DNA of 15,094 nt from Dictyocoela muelleri (lineage: Eukaryota; Microsporidia). Made by a program: the position numbers and the translations under genes. Below the pieces are notes generated by a model. The model did no database searches. It worked only from the letters and a program-made list of their open reading frames with translations, and had not been told where the DNA came from. Location: NCBI GenBank assembly GCA_016256075.1, contig SDVU01000327.1, positions 1 through 15,094 of the forward strand, given 5' to 3'. Of the stretch, positions 7,477 to 14,735 are shown one piece after another. Each line of letters opens with the position of its first letter. Within the stretch, counting starts at the first letter, position 1.

Positions 7477-8625
7477 ATGAAAAATAAAAGTCATGAATTT
7501 CAGAAAATATTGAATTTAAAGTTAATAAATATAAAAGAATTAAAAGATATTTCATGGGGTGGTATTCCTGACCAATATAGATCTAAAGCATGGCTTTATT
7601 TACTTGATATTGTCAGCATACAAAAGGATAATTTTGACAAAGATATTGAGAAAATAAGAGCGAATTTTTATTTGAAAATTGAAAAGGGATGTGGTCGTGT
7701 GATATCTTTATTTAAATCAATAAGTTACGATCGTACTAAAATTCTCAATAATAAAACAACTTTTGATCCTCATTTAAATGATAATTTTAATAGCCATAAT
7801 TTTAATAACAAAAATTTATATAATGATGGTTTTAATAATGAAAAATTTAGTAATGAGTTGGGTCATCTGAATGATGAATTTTATGAAAATACATCAAAAA
7901 GTGAAAAAATTAATAAAAATATTGAAATTTATGAACAAGACCAACCTGATTTCAAAAGAAAAGCAGAGGATAAAATCATAAAACAAATAAAAATGGATGT
8001 TCGTCGTTTAGAACACTATTCATGTGAAGATGATATAATTTTAAAAAATAAATTTATTTTGCTTTTATTGCTTGTTGCCGATAAATGCCCATCTGTTGGA
8101 TATATCCAAGGAATGGCTGATTTATTACAGCCTTTTATGATGGTATATTCGGATATACCAATAATATACGTGGCATACTGCCGATTCATAGATAGTATTT
8201 GTGATAGTCTTGTTGAATCACAAGCATGTATATACATGGAAATAGAAAAAATTAAACATATTCTATCATTAGTCGAACCTGAACTGTATATTTACATGAA
8301 TGATATTGATCTTAAATTTCATAATTTTGTGTTCAGGTGGCTTAGCTGTTTTTTCTTTAGAGAATTCCCTATTTCAATGTATTTAAGAATCCTGGACACA
8401 TACTTTTCAACAACTTTTTACAAAAAATTTCCGATTTATTTTTCAGTTGCAATTTTATCATTCTTAAAGAAATTTATTCTTGGGAAAGATTTTTCAGATG
8501 CGTTGATTTTTATTCAGAATTGCAAAAATGTTTGGGAGGATGGAAATTTAGATGTTCTTTTTTCAAAAGTTTTTGTTTATCATGAGACATTCAGTGATTC
8601 ATTTTTGTTTAGATCTTTTAAGTAA
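7477..8625 (+). CDS. TBC-domain Rab GTPase-activating protein, Gyp1/TBC1D22-like
   Basis: A 382-aa intronless protein expected to speed GTP hydrolysis by a Rab GTPase on Golgi or secretory membranes. The TBC domain opens with GGIPDQYRSKAW (28-39). An Asn-rich insert fills about 98-150 and looks like a surface loop. The catalytic fingers are both present: IxxDxxR at I171-D174-R177 (IKMDVRR) and YxQG at 209-212 (GYIQGMADLLQPF). The C-terminal half has FRWLSCFFFREFPISMYLRILDTYFS (from 286), which parallels the RW-x-x-CLL-x-REF and WDTY segments of yeast Gyp1. The conserved segments resemble Gyp1/TBC1D22 more than other TBC groups. It is much shorter than yeast Gyp1 through loss of the N-terminal extension, as usual for microsporidia. 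The CCC at 7471-7473 supports the start. Target Rab is unknown; Ypt1 is the inferred candidate from yeast Gyp1. Confidence 0.9.
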   Translation: MKNKSHEFQKILNLKLINIKELKDISWGGIPDQYRSKAWLYLLDIVSIQKDNFDKDIEKIRANFYLKIEKGCGRVISLFKSISYDRTKILNNKTTFDPHLNDNFNSHNFNNKNLYNDGFNNEKFSNELGHLNDEFYENTSKSEKINKNIEIYEQDQPDFKRKAEDKIIKQIKMDVRRLEHYSCEDDIILKNKFILLLLLVADKCPSVGYIQGMADLLQPFMMVYSDIPIIYVAYCRFIDSICDSLVESQACIYMEIEKIKHILSLVEPELYIYMNDIDLKFHNFVFRWLSCFFFREFPISMYLRILDTYFSTTFYKKFPIYFSVAILSFLKKFILGKDFSDALIFIQNCKNVWEDGNLDVLFSKVFVYHETFSDSFLFRSFK

Positions 8626-8734
8626 AATTTTAAATGAATTTTCCGGTAATAATTATTTTTAAATGTACTTTTTAGTTTACTTATTCGAAAAATCTTTTTT
8701 TTATTCGAAATTGGGTTTTCGGAATCCCATCGTA

Positions 8735-8852
8735 TTATGTATCGCGCCAAGCGCGCGCATATTTATTTACAATAAAAATGTCAATAAAAATTCGTACATT
8801 GTACTATAATTAAAGTATTAATAAATGTGGTACGCGAAACGCGATACATGCG
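8735..8852. repeat. GC-tipped short inverted repeat
   Basis: The left arm (from about 8735) reads TTATGTATCGCGCCAAGCGC and continues to ATTTATT. The minus strand of the right arm (to about 8852) reads GCATGTATCGCGTTTCGCGT and continues to ATTTATT. TATCGCG is shared exactly. The arms are about 35 bp around an AT-rich centre; probably a small decayed foldback. Confidence 0.55.
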
Positions 8853-9439
8853 AAGAGAGGGGCGCTTTTACAATTATTTACACTTTAAACTATTTTGATT
8901 TATAATTTATATGAGATTAGAGGTCACACACATGCGAAAGTGGCCACTAATTAATTGGGTTGATACAATTTTTTTCATCAGATATCTGTATGAAAACACC
9001 TCACTGTGAAGTCATAATTTATAAATAAATTCGTCAAGCCAAATAGATCATTTAAATTTGAATACCGTACATAAAATAATGTTAATTTAATAAATTCTAT
9101 TTATTCAAAAAGAAAAATCGAAATCCGTGGTTCTAATTTTTCAACTTTATTTTTACATTTATTTTTTTTATATTTTCTTAATTTAAAAAAATACAAAAAG
9201 AGTAAAAATTATACTTAAAAATATAATTTAATATTATTTTATTATTGTTTTCTAATTCATCTGTCAAATTTTAAAAATTTTAATATATATTGTAGAAACC
9301 CAAGAGGTATCTACAATTAAGAGTAATGAGGCAAGTGTATATAGGGAACAAAATGTGGAGATATGAGTTATTAATGATGTCATTATTTTTCATGATCAAT
9401 TTTTGAAATAATTCAAAATTGATCAATTCTAATTTAACT

Positions 9440-9745
9440 ATAAATAATTTCGAACCCACAGACCCCATCCGGAATGACAACGACACATCGCCAATCAAAC
9501 GGTCACCGAAGGTTCGAGAGAAAACAACATTCAATAAACAATTTTACTAAATCCATTTTTATAATTCACTTACGTGGACTCAATCCAGCGACTGGTTACC
9601 GCAATATATATATATATGTATATATATTACATGCTGACAACAACCATAGCTGCCAACACGGAGAGTTGTCTCCAACCATAGTCTTTATACCTTTGGTTCT
9701 TGGTTTTCCGATAATACGTCACTTCCTAAGCTACCCAGAAGCCCG
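9440..9745 (-). other. Minus-strand tRNA-like box motifs
   Basis: On the minus strand the sequence shows GTGGGTTCGAAATT (near 9447-9460, B-box-like), GCTGGATTGAGTCCAC (near 9574-9589, B-box-like, 9 of 11 to GGTTCGANTCC), and TGGCAGCTATGG and TAGCTTAGG (near 9650 and 9730, A-box-like). Spacings do not make a foldable tRNA, and one A-to-B interval is inflated by a (TA)n run. These could be decayed tRNA-derived pieces or chance. Confidence 0.25.
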
Positions 9746-9898
9746 GCTGTATATGCGATTTTCGTTTTATCAATGACTCTGTAGGATATAGGTAATTAAT
9801 GGTTTTTTCATGAATTTTTAAATTTTTCACTACTTATTTTGCCGAGATGCGACGACGAACTCATCCCCACACCTAAGAGAGTTTTTCTACATCATTTT

Positions 9899-10082
9899 CA
9901 TATTAGACCAAGTCTTAATCAGCTATACCACACTGGAACAACTGTATATAAATGCTATATTTTTATAGTTTTGACCACTTATTGTCATTCCCCCATTATT
10001 TATTAAAGAGGGACTTCAGGGTGGTTCGAACCACGATACTTAATTTTTACATTCCAGAGTGTTAGCCACTAAGCTATCTGAC
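9899..10082 (-). repeat. tRNA-related (SINE-like) repeat, copy 2
   Basis: Positions 9899-10060 match the repeat at 1-162. Read on the minus strand, the 5' end is GGTCAGATAGCTTAGTGGCT (10082 downward), an A-box-like sequence. About 44 bases later comes GTGGTTCGAACCAC (10034-10021), a strong B box. This A-to-B spacing is that of a tRNA gene, but the acceptor and T-arm pairing is imperfect, so it is a tRNA-derived head and not a working tRNA. An unrelated body of ~110 bp follows, the standard SINE plan. A second A-box-like sequence, TATAGCTGATTAAG, occurs in the body near 9922-9935. No LINE or reverse transcriptase is present in the window to mobilise it. Confidence 0.6.
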
Positions 10083-10085
10083 CTT

Positions 10086-10582
10086 GTTCTTTATGGTTTC
10101 ATGTCATTTTTGACTTTTCATGCCGTTTTTGACATTTCATGCCGTTAAAAACTTTTCATGCCGTTTTTAAAAATTATAAAAAAAATAAAAATATAATTAA
10201 TGATGGAATAAGTTTGCTAATTTAAATTGAAAATACTATTTAATCATAAAACGAAGGTTAAAGATTAAAAAGAGAATCTTTTTTCTATTAATTGGATTAT
10301 TATTTTAGCATAAATTTCATAATATAACCACATAACAACCCTCTATGTGTTCCATATTGCGAATTCAATTTCTCTCTAATACTTTGCCTTTCTTTTATGA
10401 TTAAATAGTCTTTTTAATTTTAATTGGCAAACTTATTCCATCATTAATTACCTTTTTTAATTTTTTATAATTTTTTATCAAAAATGTCATGGAAAGTTAA
10501 AAACGACATGAAATCTCAAAAACGGCATGAAATGTCAAAAAATGACATGAAAAGTCAAAAATGACATGAAACCATAAAGAAC
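10086..10582. mobile_element. Foldback MITE with iterated ends, 497 bp
   Basis: Inverted ends start GTTCTTTATGGTTTCATG. Arms extend about 185 bp (10086-10275 and 10380-10582). The outer ~90 bp of each arm is a tandem run of about four to five 18-19-bp units of the type TTTCATGCCGTTTTTGAC. Inner arm sequence is shared as well (GATGGAATAAGTTTGC and TATTTAATCATAAAA appear inverted on the right). It has no coding capacity. It begins four bases beyond the tRNA-like end of the SINE-like repeat. Flanks CTGACCTT and CGATCGAT do not match, so no target duplication is visible. Confidence 0.82.
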
Positions 10583-10755
10583 CGATCGATTAAATTCATC
10601 TCTACAGACGAGATAAGCAAATTTTTAAAAATCTAAATATAATTAATTCGTTAAAATGACGAAAAAAATAAAACTAAGGATCATAGATTATCTATTTATT
10701 ATAAAAAATCTTTGATGAGGTTATTTTTTTAAAAATAGTATTTTACATTTTTTGG
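10583..10755. other. Short AT-rich spacer
   Basis: Nothing recognisable between the two foldback elements. Confidence 0.4.
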
Positions 10756-11040
10756 CACTAGGTCTTCACAGGTTGCACAAGTAAACATTCATATAATGAG
10801 CTTCGAAAAACCGAAAGAATATTTAAACTTCGTATTACTAAAAATATGGTTTGTATAATTTTATTTTCATAATAACATTAACTAACTTCCTAAAATATCA
10901 AAGATGTTATAGGAAGTTAGTTAATGTAAATAAAACGTCTCAAAAAAAGTTGTTAGTAATAAAAACTTTAAATATTCTTTCGGTTTTTTGTAAGTTCTTA
11001 TATATGAATGTTTACTTCTGCAACCTGTGAAGACCTAGTG
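10756..11040. mobile_element. Foldback MITE, 285 bp, with a nested palindrome
   Basis: Ends are CACTAGGTCTTCACAGGTTG inverted at the right, with ~85-bp arms (10756-10845 and 10955-11040) differing at a modest number of sites. Shared inner landmarks include GTAAACATTCATATA and ACCGAAAGAATATTTAAA. A second, internal palindrome, CATTAACTAACTTCCT facing AGGAAGTTAGTTAATG, lies at about 10877-10926. It ends 122 bp before the next start codon and so may form part of that gene's promoter region. Confidence 0.85.
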
Positions 11041-11159
11041 ACTTTTTTTATTTTTTCTTGTTTTTCGACACTTAAAATTTGATCATGATTTTTTTCAATT
11101 TTGATCATTAAGTTAATTTAAAACTTTTTATGATTTAAATATTTTTTTGTGATTAGAAT

Positions 11160-11162
11160 CCC
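11160..11162 (+). promoter_or_regulatory. CCC start signal before the 586-aa gene
   Basis: CCC directly abuts the ATG (GAATCCCATG), the canonical position of the microsporidian CCC-like start signal. It selects 11163 as the start over the in-frame ATG six bases later. Confidence 0.6.
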
Positions 11163-12923
11163 ATGTTTATGTCTTTCATCTTTTTCTTACAATCAAAAAG
11201 TATATTTTTATGTCTTGCGAAATATGAAGGATCACCACAAGAAACTCTAGAAAAGTATAATTTAACAGGATATTGTTACAAACTATATAAACATAAAACC
11301 GTAATAAACTTTTTAAAACTTATGAATGCAGAATCAGCAATTGTTTTTATCGAAAACAAACCATTTGTCATAAACAACTCGGGAGATTTAAAAATTTACA
11401 ACCATGAGAAAGAAAAATACGGATTAATGATTGTTACTTTCAAATCAAAAGATGTTTATAATTTGTATCCTCAAAAAGAAATATTCGTGGATAAAAACCA
11501 GGTTCAAAAAATATTATCGGAAATTAAATATTGCAATTCCGAAAAAAATAAACAAGGTATAATAATTGAAGAAATGCCTCAAATTGAAAATCCATCTATT
11601 CATGATGATATTAATAATAAAAAGGGTAAAATTTTACAGGATGAAAAAAGTGTAAAATCAGGTAAAATTAAAAAAAATACTGAAAAAATATCAAAAAAAG
11701 AATTAAATAATTTAGATAATACTCAAAAAACACAATTATGTTCATTACAGTCTCCATTTACCGGATATAATTCATATTTATGTCTTAATGGAAACCCTAA
11801 CTTATCTAGTTACCCTCAATGTTCTTTAAATCAGAATCAATCTAAAGAAACATTAAATTCATATTTAAATAATTATATGATCAATCAATCGTATTACAAG
11901 CCTCGAAAAAATTTCCCCTCATTATCACCAATCCCAGAAACACGAGCTGTAAAAAAACCGCTTAAAACAAAAAAGAAACTTAATGAAAAGGAAACTTCAA
12001 ATCAATTAGAAGATTCTACAAGTACAAAATCTCAGGAGATTGAATCTAAAATTAAGAAAACAAACAACGTTGATTTAATTTCTGAAAATTCCCGCGAAAA
12101 TGTGCCAAAAAGTATAAGCCAGAATGAAAAACAGCAGTCTATTTTAAAAACTTCTGCAGAGGTGGTAAAATTACCTTGTGAATTACACAAAATTCACTAC
12201 ATATTACCAAAAAAATATACAATAAATACAATTTTAGACGATCCACAAAAAATTGAAAAACTCATAAGATCTTTAAATTCTAATCTACAATTTGATAACA
12301 AATATGATCCATTAAATAAAATTGGATATGATCAATACAATACAATACCAAATCAACCGCAACAATTACAACAATTATCGCAATTACAACAATTATCGCA
12401 ATTACAACAATTATCGCAATTACAACAATTATCGCAATTAAAAGAATTACAACAATTTCCGCAATTACAACAATTACAAGAATTACAACATTTACAAGAA
12501 TTCCAGCAATTACAAGAATTCCAGCAATTACTAGAATTCCAGCAATTACTAGAAACCGATTTTCAAAATAAAATGCGGCAGCTTCAATTTCTACAAAGTC
12601 AATTGATTTCTAACAACTTTATTAATCATCATGGTAATATTTTTCATTCGTCAATAATACCTGAAAATAATAGAATTAACGAGTTTAACTTCTATCGAAA
12701 TTATATGAATCCACTATTAATCAGAAATCCAACACTTACTGTTCCTCCGCATATTTCAGGTGAAAATTGTACATCTTTTAATCAGCAATCAATAACAGAA
12801 GTTCAAAATTCCTTAAATAGTGATTCGACAATTGAAAGTAATAATTCGATACAAAATGTGCAAGACAAAAAACCAAAGAAAAGTTTTTCAAAGAAATTAC
12901 GGTGGTTCTTTTTTGGATTTTAA
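11163..12923 (+). CDS. Probable secreted low-complexity protein with Leu/Gln repeats
   Basis: A 586-aa intact frame that I do not recognise. Residues 1-19 are hydrophobic and end LFLCLA-like (IFLCLA), a plausible signal peptide, though Lys12 interrupts the core. Residues 20-125 look folded (alternating hydrophobic pattern, Cys at 38 and 124). Residues 126-335 are Lys/Asn/Ser-rich linker. A more ordered stretch at 336-395 (LHKIHYILPKKYTINTILDD) precedes a Leu/Gln-rich repeat at 398-464, built on LQQLSQ and then degenerate LQEFQQ units. A helix (470-485) and Asn/Ser-rich tail follow, ending in a basic-aromatic KKLRWFFFGF. The CCC at 11160-11162 supports the start. Codon use is AT-rich like the TBC gene. 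A lineage-specific exported protein is the best guess; no function is assigned. Confidence 0.8.
   Translation: MFMSFIFFLQSKSIFLCLAKYEGSPQETLEKYNLTGYCYKLYKHKTVINFLKLMNAESAIVFIENKPFVINNSGDLKIYNHEKEKYGLMIVTFKSKDVYNLYPQKEIFVDKNQVQKILSEIKYCNSEKNKQGIIIEEMPQIENPSIHDDINNKKGKILQDEKSVKSGKIKKNTEKISKKELNNLDNTQKTQLCSLQSPFTGYNSYLCLNGNPNLSSYPQCSLNQNQSKETLNSYLNNYMINQSYYKPRKNFPSLSPIPETRAVKKPLKTKKKLNEKETSNQLEDSTSTKSQEIESKIKKTNNVDLISENSRENVPKSISQNEKQQSILKTSAEVVKLPCELHKIHYILPKKYTINTILDDPQKIEKLIRSLNSNLQFDNKYDPLNKIGYDQYNTIPNQPQQLQQLSQLQQLSQLQQLSQLQQLSQLKELQQFPQLQQLQELQHLQEFQQLQEFQQLLEFQQLLETDFQNKMRQLQFLQSQLISNNFINHHGNIFHSSIIPENNRINEFNFYRNYMNPLLIRNPTLTVPPHISGENCTSFNQQSITEVQNSLNSDSTIESNNSIQNVQDKKPKKSFSKKLRWFFFGF
12363..12434 (+). 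repeat. 18-bp coding minisatellite, four perfect copies
   Basis: CAATTACAACAATTATCG is repeated four times without a change, encoding (QLQQLS)4. It continues into degenerate copies to about 12554. Perfect nucleotide identity points to recent slippage, so copy number may vary between isolates. Confidence 0.92.
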
Positions 12924-12983
12924 AATAAAATTTATTTTCGAAAATTTTTAATATGTTGAATATTATTTTATAAAATAAGGTAA
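12924..12983. other. 3' flank of the 586-aa gene
   Basis: The stop is followed at once by AAATAAAATTTATT (AATAAA at 12945 or nearby variants), which could serve in 3'-end formation. The assignment is weak in such AT-rich DNA. Confidence 0.25.
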
Positions 12984-13378
12984 GCCGGCGTTTCGCTTAG
13001 CCAGTCGGAACTATGGGTTTTTCGTCTAATTTTGGTAAGTTGGCGTTCCGCTTAGCCAAGTGAAACACCGGTTTTTTTTCTTCCAGAAAAATTACTAAAA
13101 CAAACCTTATGATTTGCAAATCAAATAAAGTTAAAAATTTTAAATCAAAAATAAAATTAAACCTAATAAGTTAAATCAAATCAGTAGGTCATAGATTTGC
13201 TTATTTAGGTGGCCTTACGACATAGTTAGTCGAATCTAAGAGTTAGTTATTCGAATATACGGCTAGTTTTACTTTCTTTTCGCTTATTTTTGATCTGATT
13301 TACAAACCATAAGGAGTTTTTTCTAGACGAAAAAAACACGTTGTTTCTCCTGGCTTGGCAAAACTCCGGCGCTGGTCC
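12984..13378. mobile_element. Foldback element with GGCGTTTCGC motif
   Basis: The left arm (about 13045-13130) has GAAACACCGGTTTTTTTTCT, CCAGAAAAA and CCTTATGATTTGCAAATCA. The right arm (about 13285-13365) carries their inverse (TGATTTACAAACCATAAGG, TTTTTTCTAGACG, CACGTTGTTTC). Two tandem copies of a GC-richer motif, CCGGCGTTTCGCTTAGCC and TTGGCGTTCCGCTTAGCC, lie at the left end. The motif is related to GGCGTTTCGCCCAGC of the snap-back element at 3634-4208. Non-coding and moderately decayed. Confidence 0.65.
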
Positions 13379-13542
13379 AAAAATCCTCCCCCTAAAAAAT
13401 TTTTCTATATTTTTTGTTTAAAACTTTTAAAAAAGAAAAAATAGCATTTTTCGTTGTTCTTTTATTATGAGGGTGGATTTATAGACCAATGGTATTTTTC
13501 TCTCTTGTTTTGAATATTATTTTAACCCACTATTATGAATAA
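13379..13542. other. AT-rich spacer
   Basis: Contains a poly-pyrimidine patch (CCTCCCCCT near 13386) but no recognisable gene. A left TIR for the following transposase was looked for here and not found. Confidence 0.4.
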
Positions 13543-14735
13543 ATGTTAGAAGCAATTCAAAATTTCTCTCCCTTTGAAAATGATATCTTTAGCTCTAACG
13601 ATCTTGTTTAGATTTTTTTAAAAAAATGCGGAATAATTAGTCAAACCAATGTCTGTCCTGCCTGTAGTAATATATTGAATATTGGGAAGTATCTAAAGAG
13701 TAAAGATAATTATGTATATAAATGTGCTAATCGTCACTTTCAAAGACGCTACTTGTTAAAGTACAATACTTCTCTCAATTGTTTTTCAACTGATCTCAAA
13801 AAAAATTAAGAGCTGTTATTGTTTTGTTTTTAATTACCATATATACCAAGCCATAAATTTTTGTAAAATCTAAAAGACTACAAATATTAAGATAAAAGAC
13901 TTAATAATAGCAAAACTAAGACAGATACAAGATGATGACGTGGTTATAGGAGGGGGCAATATTCGGGTTCAGTTTGATGAAACCGCAATTTTTGACGGCC
14001 AAATCATAAAAGATCCATCAAATATAGATGGTGAATCTGATCTGTATATCTAAAGGGATCTTAAATAAAATGTTGTTAATAATAAACGATTTTGTAAAAG
14101 TTTTTATTGAATGTTGTTGGACGCATCTTTATTCGTGCATGAGGTCTCTTTTGCAATTTATTATATATTTTTTCATCAATAATTATTACCTCGGTCTTTT
14201 ACCTACGATTTCTGAGGAAAATTCAAATTTAAACAGATTAAAGACTTTTGACTTCACGGGTGGTTTTTTATTTATTCTTGTGGGTGTACGCATAGACACT
14301 ACAGAATATAATAATAGAAATACAGTGGCCATTAGGATGGGTTGAACAGTGCAACTGCCGACGATTTGTTTTAAAACTTGTTTCCAAACAGAAAGAGTGA
14401 GACGATGTACGAAATATTTTTAAAACATGTTCATCCAGGTTCAATTATTGTTACAGATGGATATACATCTTATCCATATGCAGTTAGGAGCTTCCACGGA
14501 CAGCATTTAATAGTAAAATATTCATATTAGTTTGTTACAAGCGATCGTGTTCATATGAACTCCATTGAAAATCTTTGTTTCAATCTAAAAATGGAATATA
14601 GAAGCAGAGCAGAAATATCCGGTGATAGATTGATGCTATTTTTTGAATGAATTTAGTTGGAGCAAGCTATATTGCATTCACGGTGATCTGCAAAAATTAA
14701 AAACGGCCTTCGTAAGAATTATTATGCTTTTTTAA
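13543..14735 (+). pseudogene. Broken ISXO2/Merlin transposase, FDETA subfamily
   Basis: From an ATG at 13543 the frame shows a zinc ribbon, VCPACSN then YKCANRHFQRR, interrupted by an in-frame TAG before it and a TAA near 13807. The catalytic core continues with VIGGGNIRVQFDETAIFDG and IKDPSNIDGES (first Asp), WVEQCNCRRFVLKL, HPGSIIVTDGYTSYPYAV (second Asp), SIENLCFNLKMEYRSRA (Glu) and a C-terminal LKTAFVRIIMLF ending at 14735. All three catalytic residues survive. About 290 bp of unrelated sequence separates PSNIDGES from WVEQC, where the family has only a short linker. No terminal inverted repeats were identified. The VQ-x-DET and TDGY signatures mark a subfamily distinct from the other three copies. 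Confidence 0.83.
14040..14330. other. Probable insertion inside the fourth transposase
   Basis: About 290 bp lies between the segments PSNIDGES and GWVEQC of the transposase. It has no match to the family, no obvious inverted ends, and an open frame (14028-14345) with no recognisable motif. Its origin is unknown. Confidence 0.5.

Larger units (their letters stand above)
8626..9898. other. AT-rich intergenic region with no supported gene
   Basis: Open frames at 9280-9534 (minus) and 9474-9776 (plus) overlap on opposite strands, lack recognisable motifs and lack the CCC start signal, so neither is called. The region contains a GC-rich inverted repeat at 8735-8852, a (TA)n microsatellite near 9605-9627, and several tRNA-like box motifs on the minus strand between 9440 and 9745. 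The stretch 9450-9780 is noticeably richer in G+C than its surroundings. Confidence 0.5.

Noticed and set aside
8016-8237. Minus-strand frame of 73 aa
   Set aside because: It is antisense to the catalytic part of the TBC gene.
9280-9776. Two overlapping opposite-strand frames (84 and 100 aa)
   Set aside because: Neither has a recognisable motif or a CCC start signal. The plus frame includes translated TA microsatellite (IYIYVYI).
10012-10082. Functional tRNA gene on the minus strand
   Set aside because: A and B boxes are present, but the acceptor stem does not close and the T arm has a 4-bp stem with a 6-base loop. The downstream sequence recurs as a dispersed repeat.
14085-14115. TTATTGAATGTTGTT shared with the minus strand near 9520-9540
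   Set aside because: Only 15 exact bases in AT-rich DNA and the similarity does not extend; chance is sufficient.
14028-14345. 105-aa frame read as a possible membrane protein
   Set aside because: It lies within the insert of the broken transposase. Its hydrophobicity reflects T-rich DNA.
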